This document shows, piece by piece, positions 6,086-8,885 of a stretch of DNA of 8,885 nt. Both the position numbers and the translations under genes were made by a program. The stretch comes from Planctomycetota bacterium (lineage in GTDB: Bacteria > Planctomycetota > Phycisphaerae > UBA1845). The stretch is from contig JADFRO010000106.1 in the NCBI GenBank assembly GCA_022561255.1, positions 1 through 8,885 on the forward strand, read 5' to 3'. Position 1 is the first letter of the stretch; each line of letters begins with the position of its first letter. The notes under the pieces are model-generated. The model ran no database searches and had not been told where the DNA came from. It saw nothing but the letters and a program-made list of their open reading frames with translations.

Positions 6086-7594
6086 ATGAGTACGGTAACG
6101 ACCATTGACCGCCTGAGCGAGCAGAACGAGCAAGACGTCACCCTACAGGGATGGGTCTACAACAGCCGGGCGAGCGGAAAAATCGCATTCATCATCCTTC
6201 GCGACGGGACCGGCATGTGTCAGTGTGTCATCGAGAAAAATGAGCAAACCGAACCGTTCTTCGGTGACGTCAAGCGGCTACCGCAAGAGACGGCGGTCGA
6301 AGTGACAGGAGCGGTCAACAAAGAAGAGCGCTCCGTTGGCGGTTACGAGCTGCGGGTTACGGGCTTAAAGATCGTTCACGCAGCCGGTGATTATCCCATC
6401 ACGCCCAAGCCGCACGGCGTCGAGTTTTTGATGAAGCACCGTCACCTGTGGTTTCGGTCCAAGAGACCTTGGCACATCCTTCGCATTCGCTCGACGATCA
6501 TCGATCAGATTCGGCGCTTCTACAACGATCGTGGCTATGTGTTGATTGACACGCCGATCTTCGCTCCGGCGGCCGGCGAGGGCGCTCAGACCTTGTTTCA
6601 GGTCGACTACTTCGGCGACCCGGTCTATCTCGCTCAAACGGGTCAGCTCTATCTCGAAGCGGCGTGCATGGCCCATCGAAAGGTCTACTGCTTTGGTCCG
6701 ACTTTTCGCGCGGAAAAAAGCAAAACGCGACGTCATCTCACCGAGTTTTGGATGGTCGAACCGGAAATCGCCTTCGCATCGCTGACCGACGTGATGGATG
6801 TGGCGGAGGAATTCATCTGTTCGATCGCGCAGCGCGTGCTTGCGGATCATCGCGACGAGTTGATCGAACTTGGCCGCAACGTCGAAGAGATCGAAGCCAT
6901 TCAAAAACCGTTCCACCGAATGACCTACACCGAGGCGGCGGATTTTCTTAAAGGGCCGAAGGTCAAGGAGTACTTGGAGCGGGACTTGGCTGACAAAACC
7001 GCCCGCGTCGCGGAGTTGGATGCGACAATCGCCGAACTCGAAGAGACCGCCGGCAAGCAGGGCGTCAAGCAGTGGCAAAAAGACAAGGCTGCCGCCGAGG
7101 CGATCGATGCTCGCGAGGAGCGCAGCGACCTTTCCGAGCAGATTACAAACATTCCGCACCACGTGAAGCTAGCTGCCGACTTTCAGTGGGGCAGTGATTT
7201 GGGCGGATCGGACGAGACCATTCTTTCGCGCATGCACGATAGGCCGGTGTTCATCACCCACTATCCCAAAGCGTGCAAGGCGTTTTACATGCGCGAGGAT
7301 CGAAGCGACGATCGCGTGGTGGAATGTTTTGATTTACTGGCGTCGCAGGGATTCGGTGAGATCATCGGCGGGTCGGCGCGCGAGGAGGATTACGACCGTT
7401 TGCTCGCGCGCATGAAACACGAGAAGCTGCCCGTTAGCGAATACGAGTGGTATCTCGACCTTCGTCGGTACGGTTCCGTACCGCATGGCGGGTTCGGGCT
7501 GGGCGTCGAACGCACCGTCGCCTGGATCTGCGGCCTCAAACACATCCGCGAGACGATTCCCTATCCGCGCATGATGGGCAAGTTTTATCCGTAG
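6086..7594 (+). CDS. asnS: asparagine--tRNA ligase (AsnRS) with coiled-coil-like insertion
   Basis: Charges tRNA-Asn with asparagine using ATP. The 502-residue product has an N-terminal OB-fold anticodon-binding domain (about 16-97) and a class II catalytic domain: motif 1 around GYVLIDTPIF (150-159), motif 2 FRAEKSKTRRHLTEFWMVEPE (207-227) and motif 3 GGFGLGVERTVAW (468-480, with E475-R476). RRYGSVPHGGFGLG and the TEFWMVEPE form mark AsnRS rather than AspRS. Between YTEAADFLK (281-289) and WGSDLGG (368-374) there are 78 residues, against 11 in E. coli AsnRS as I recall it. The extra 67 or so are charged and heptad-like (ELDATIAELEET, KQWQKDKAAAEAIDAREERSDLSEQI) and look like a helical hairpin. 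Without them the enzyme would be about 435 residues, a normal compact AsnRS. ATG 6086 is preferred to the in-frame ATG 6047, whose 13 extra residues are not family-like. Confidence 0.93.
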   Translation: MSTVTTIDRLSEQNEQDVTLQGWVYNSRASGKIAFIILRDGTGMCQCVIEKNEQTEPFFGDVKRLPQETAVEVTGAVNKEERSVGGYELRVTGLKIVHAAGDYPITPKPHGVEFLMKHRHLWFRSKRPWHILRIRSTIIDQIRRFYNDRGYVLIDTPIFAPAAGEGAQTLFQVDYFGDPVYLAQTGQLYLEAACMAHRKVYCFGPTFRAEKSKTRRHLTEFWMVEPEIAFASLTDVMDVAEEFICSIAQRVLADHRDELIELGRNVEEIEAIQKPFHRMTYTEAADFLKGPKVKEYLERDLADKTARVAELDATIAELEETAGKQGVKQWQKDKAAAEAIDAREERSDLSEQITNIPHHVKLAADFQWGSDLGGSDETILSRMHDRPVFITHYPKACKAFYMREDRSDDRVVECFDLLASQGFGEIIGGSAREEDYDRLLARMKHEKLPVSEYEWYLDLRRYGSVPHGGFGLGVERTVAWICGLKHIRETIPYPRMMGKFYP

Positions 7595-7646
7595 AGAGTA
7601 ACCAAAAATAACAGGGCGTACCCCCCGTTGGAAGGTCGGGACAGCT

Positions 7647-7702
7647 GGCCTTCGAGTGGCATCGGCCATGGAGAAGTCGCGCGGGCTGAAGCCCGCGGCT
7701 CG
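7647..7702. repeat. 56-bp dispersed hairpin repeat, copy 2
   Basis: Same layout and length as the copy at 5391-5446: GGCCTTCGAGT, 19 variable nt, TCGCGCGGGCTGAAGCCCGC, then GGCTCG. The two-base loop changes from CA to GA while both stem arms stay identical. It lies between the converging asnS and PilZ genes, 52 bp past the asnS stop and 34 bp from the PilZ stop. Confidence 0.75.
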
Positions 7703-7736
7703 CGAGGTGCGCCGATTCGTGCGCGACCGCCGTGCG

Positions 7737-8042
7737 TCACGTTGTGAAGCGTACGCCGATGGCGCCTGGTTCGGTACGGACAACGATTGCGGGCACGTGG
7801 TAGGGAGCGGACTTGCTATCCATGTGTAGTTCGACGCCGACTTCATCACCGATGTCGACGGCGAATTTGCCGATGAGTTTGGCGCCGATGAGTGACACGT
7901 CGCTGACGGAGGTGCGTTGGGTTTGGCCGTCCGGCGAGATCGTTTCGGCGTAGATCGTGCCCGATGAGGGAACGAGCCGCTGGGCTTTTCGCTTTTCAAC
8001 CTGATTGGTCGCTGACGGCGCTTTAACGAGAGGAACGATCAT
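7737..8042 (-). CDS. PilZ-domain protein (c-di-GMP receptor)
   Basis: A 101-residue stand-alone PilZ protein, expected to bind cyclic di-GMP and pass the signal to a partner controlling motility, adhesion or polysaccharide output. Both halves of the ligand signature are present: RKAQR (R18-x3-R22) and DVSLIG (D48-x-S50-x2-G53). The beta-barrel strands follow (AKLIGKF, GDEVGVELHM, VPAIVVRTEPGAIGVRF). It has no other domain, so it must act through an unseen partner. The start is ATG 8040-8042, with GGGTGAG about 8 nt upstream. The frame stays open for 91 further codons to 8315, but that part is not domain-like and covers the promoter region. The stop lies 34 bp from the repeat shared with the asnS convergent gap. 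Confidence 0.85.
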   Translation of the reverse strand: MIVPLVKAPSATNQVEKRKAQRLVPSSGTIYAETISPDGQTQRTSVSDVSLIGAKLIGKFAVDIGDEVGVELHMDSKSAPYHVPAIVVRTEPGAIGVRFTT

Positions 8043-8394
8043 GGCTAGCTCACCCTTTCGGTGTCGACCGCTGTTTGTTATCGGCACAATCGTGGTCGGT
8101 CTGTAACCGGGGCTATAGCTCCAACGCGGCCGTAAGCGTCGAGCGGTCGCCCGAGCGTCAATCTGTAAGTCGCTTATTGACAAGGCATACGGAATAAACG
8201 ATAGGGACAGGCACGCGGCTGGATGCTGGTTCGGGGCTACAAGGACGGAAACGAGGCTAAAAACAACAGCGTTCACATTCGGGAGCAGATTGTTTATCCG
8301 AAAAGAGCAACCCAAATCGCGTCGACAGCTTGAACCTATTTCAATTGCTTCGCGCGCGTGTCATAATGGATCCTGCGCTGCCGAGAAAGTACAG
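8043..8394. other. 352-bp intergenic region upstream of the PilZ gene
   Basis: No credible gene on either strand; it looks AT-richer than its neighbours between about 8160 and 8350. On the minus strand there are -35-like TTGTCA (8178-8183) and TTGACG (8156-8161) boxes and a TATAGC (8112-8117), but none is correctly spaced with another. A near-palindrome, GGGGCTATAGCTCC (8109-8122, one mismatched pair), lies about 70-80 nt before the PilZ start and could be an operator. No T-run terminator is seen after the kelch gene, and no tRNA is present. Confidence 0.5.
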
Positions 8395-8885
8395 CTATTG
8401 GCCGGCGCGAGTTGCAGAACCGGCACGGCGTCGTAAGACAAGCGTACCGGCAGTGAGCACGAGTAGGGTCATCGTCCCCACGCCGTACGTCGAAACGGCT
8501 GGAATCGCCGCTTCACTGAACGAGAAGTTGTCAATCACACCTCCAAAAAACTCGATGCGTACGATTGGGTTTCTCGGGTCCAGCGTTACGAAATTGTTCG
8601 GATCGCCGAACACGGTGGCCAGGTTACTGTTGATCGAGGCAATGGGAGCATCGGTACTGTCGAACGCCGTCGCAGTTCCCGGAGCGAAGTCAGAGGCTTG
8701 GGCCGGTGACCAAACTTGGCTTGCCACGTCATATTGCCACGTGTCATTGAATGCGGCTTTCCCACCAGTATCGCGCCACCCGCCGAACATGAAGCCCGTC
8801 CGGCTCACCGGGTCAAAGACGACGGAAGCGCGCCAACGCGCTGGCGGGATACCATCCGTCGGCATTACTTGCCAGGTGGTCGTGC
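8395..8885 (-). CDS. kelch-repeat exported protein with IPTL/PEP-CTERM-like sorting tail, 5' truncated
   Basis: The C-terminal 162 residues of a larger surface or secreted protein; the frame runs off the window edge (TTTWQV precedes the methionine at 8865, which is internal). A kelch blade is clear: TWQVMPTDGIPPARWRAS, VFDPVSRTGFMFGGW, then FNDTWQYDVASQVW, the usual PPAR...FGG...NDTW.YD...W pattern of a beta-propeller. After it comes about 55 residues with VRIEFFGGVIDNFSFSE, a beta-rich piece I cannot name that resembles the end of an anchor-type domain. The tail is a short IPAVSTYGVG motif, a hydrophobic helix (TMTLLVLTAGTLVL) and RRR, the three-part signal of IPTL-CTERM/PEP-CTERM proteins handled by exosortase-type systems. 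The usual WG is YG here. The signal peptide and earlier blades lie outside the window. The PilZ gene is downstream, same strand, 352 bp away. Confidence 0.8.
   Translation of the reverse strand, partial: TTTWQVMPTDGIPPARWRASVVFDPVSRTGFMFGGWRDTGGKAAFNDTWQYDVASQVWSPAQASDFAPGTATAFDSTDAPIASINSNLATVFGDPNNFVTLDPRNPIVRIEFFGGVIDNFSFSEAAIPAVSTYGVGTMTLLVLTAGTLVLRRRAGSATRAGQ

Noticed and set aside
6365..7162. Minus-strand open frame of 265 codons
   Set aside because: It is the antisense shadow of asnS, including its insertion; no recognisable domain.
8204..8214. GGGACAGGCAC motif, resembling a widespread dispersed repeat end
   Set aside because: It occurs only once in the window, without a hairpin partner or transposase.
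8043..8315. Longer PilZ protein starting near 8315
   Set aside because: The added 91 residues show no domain character, and the ATG at 8042 has its own ribosome binding site and begins just before the RxxxR motif.
1..8885. A novel defence, mobile or biosynthetic system
   Set aside because: Nearly every gene belongs to a known housekeeping or envelope family, strands alternate, and no effector, nuclease, recombinase or linked cluster is present.

Overview
The window looks like ordinary chromosomal DNA from a Gram-negative bacterium of the Planctomycetota, probably near the Phycisphaerae. Four things suggest this: a cell-surface protein ending in an IPTL/PEP-CTERM-like sorting tail (IPAVSTYGVG, hydrophobic stretch, RRR); a lipid A acyltransferase, implying an LPS-type outer membrane; a flavin-dependent thymidylate synthase; and GC-rich hairpin repeats of a kind I associate with planctomycetes. 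The assignment is an inference from memory, not a database match.

Layout from left to right. (1) 1-491, plus: 3' part of a NeuD/PglD-like sugar O-/N-acyltransferase. (2) 500-1803, minus: a two-gene unit, a lipid A-type acyltransferase followed by a small cupin, joined by an ATGA overlap. (3) 1855-2935, plus: queA (queuosine biosynthesis), broken by one apparent extra base near 2724-2733; the conserved C-terminus continues intact in the next frame. (4) 2936-3189: repeat-bearing gap with an 18-bp tandem repeat and a hairpin. (5) 3190-5316, plus: thyX and a class III aminotransferase, 27 bp apart. (6) 5317-5468: convergent gap with hairpin repeat copy 1. (7) 5469-5933, minus: tandem ACT-domain protein, divergent from (8) asnS, 6086-7594, plus, whose product carries a coiled-coil-like insertion of about 67 residues. 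(9) 7595-7736: convergent gap with hairpin repeat copy 2. (10) 7737-8042, minus: PilZ (c-di-GMP-binding) protein. (11) 8043-8394: long gap without a convincing gene. (12) 8395-8885, minus: 3' part of a kelch-type exported protein with the sorting tail.

Most genes are housekeeping (tRNA modification, dTMP synthesis, tRNA charging, envelope lipid) and do not form one pathway. Surface functions occur at both edges (sugar acyltransferase and lipid A acyltransferase on the left; kelch/CTERM protein and PilZ on the right). I see no mobile element with a transposase, no CRISPR array, no tRNA or rRNA gene, and no defence or secondary-metabolite cluster. The points most worth a second look are the hidden queA frameshift, the paired 56-bp repeats placed in both longer convergent gaps, the insertion in AsnRS, the ThyX signature with an extra residue, and two starts that look leaderless.
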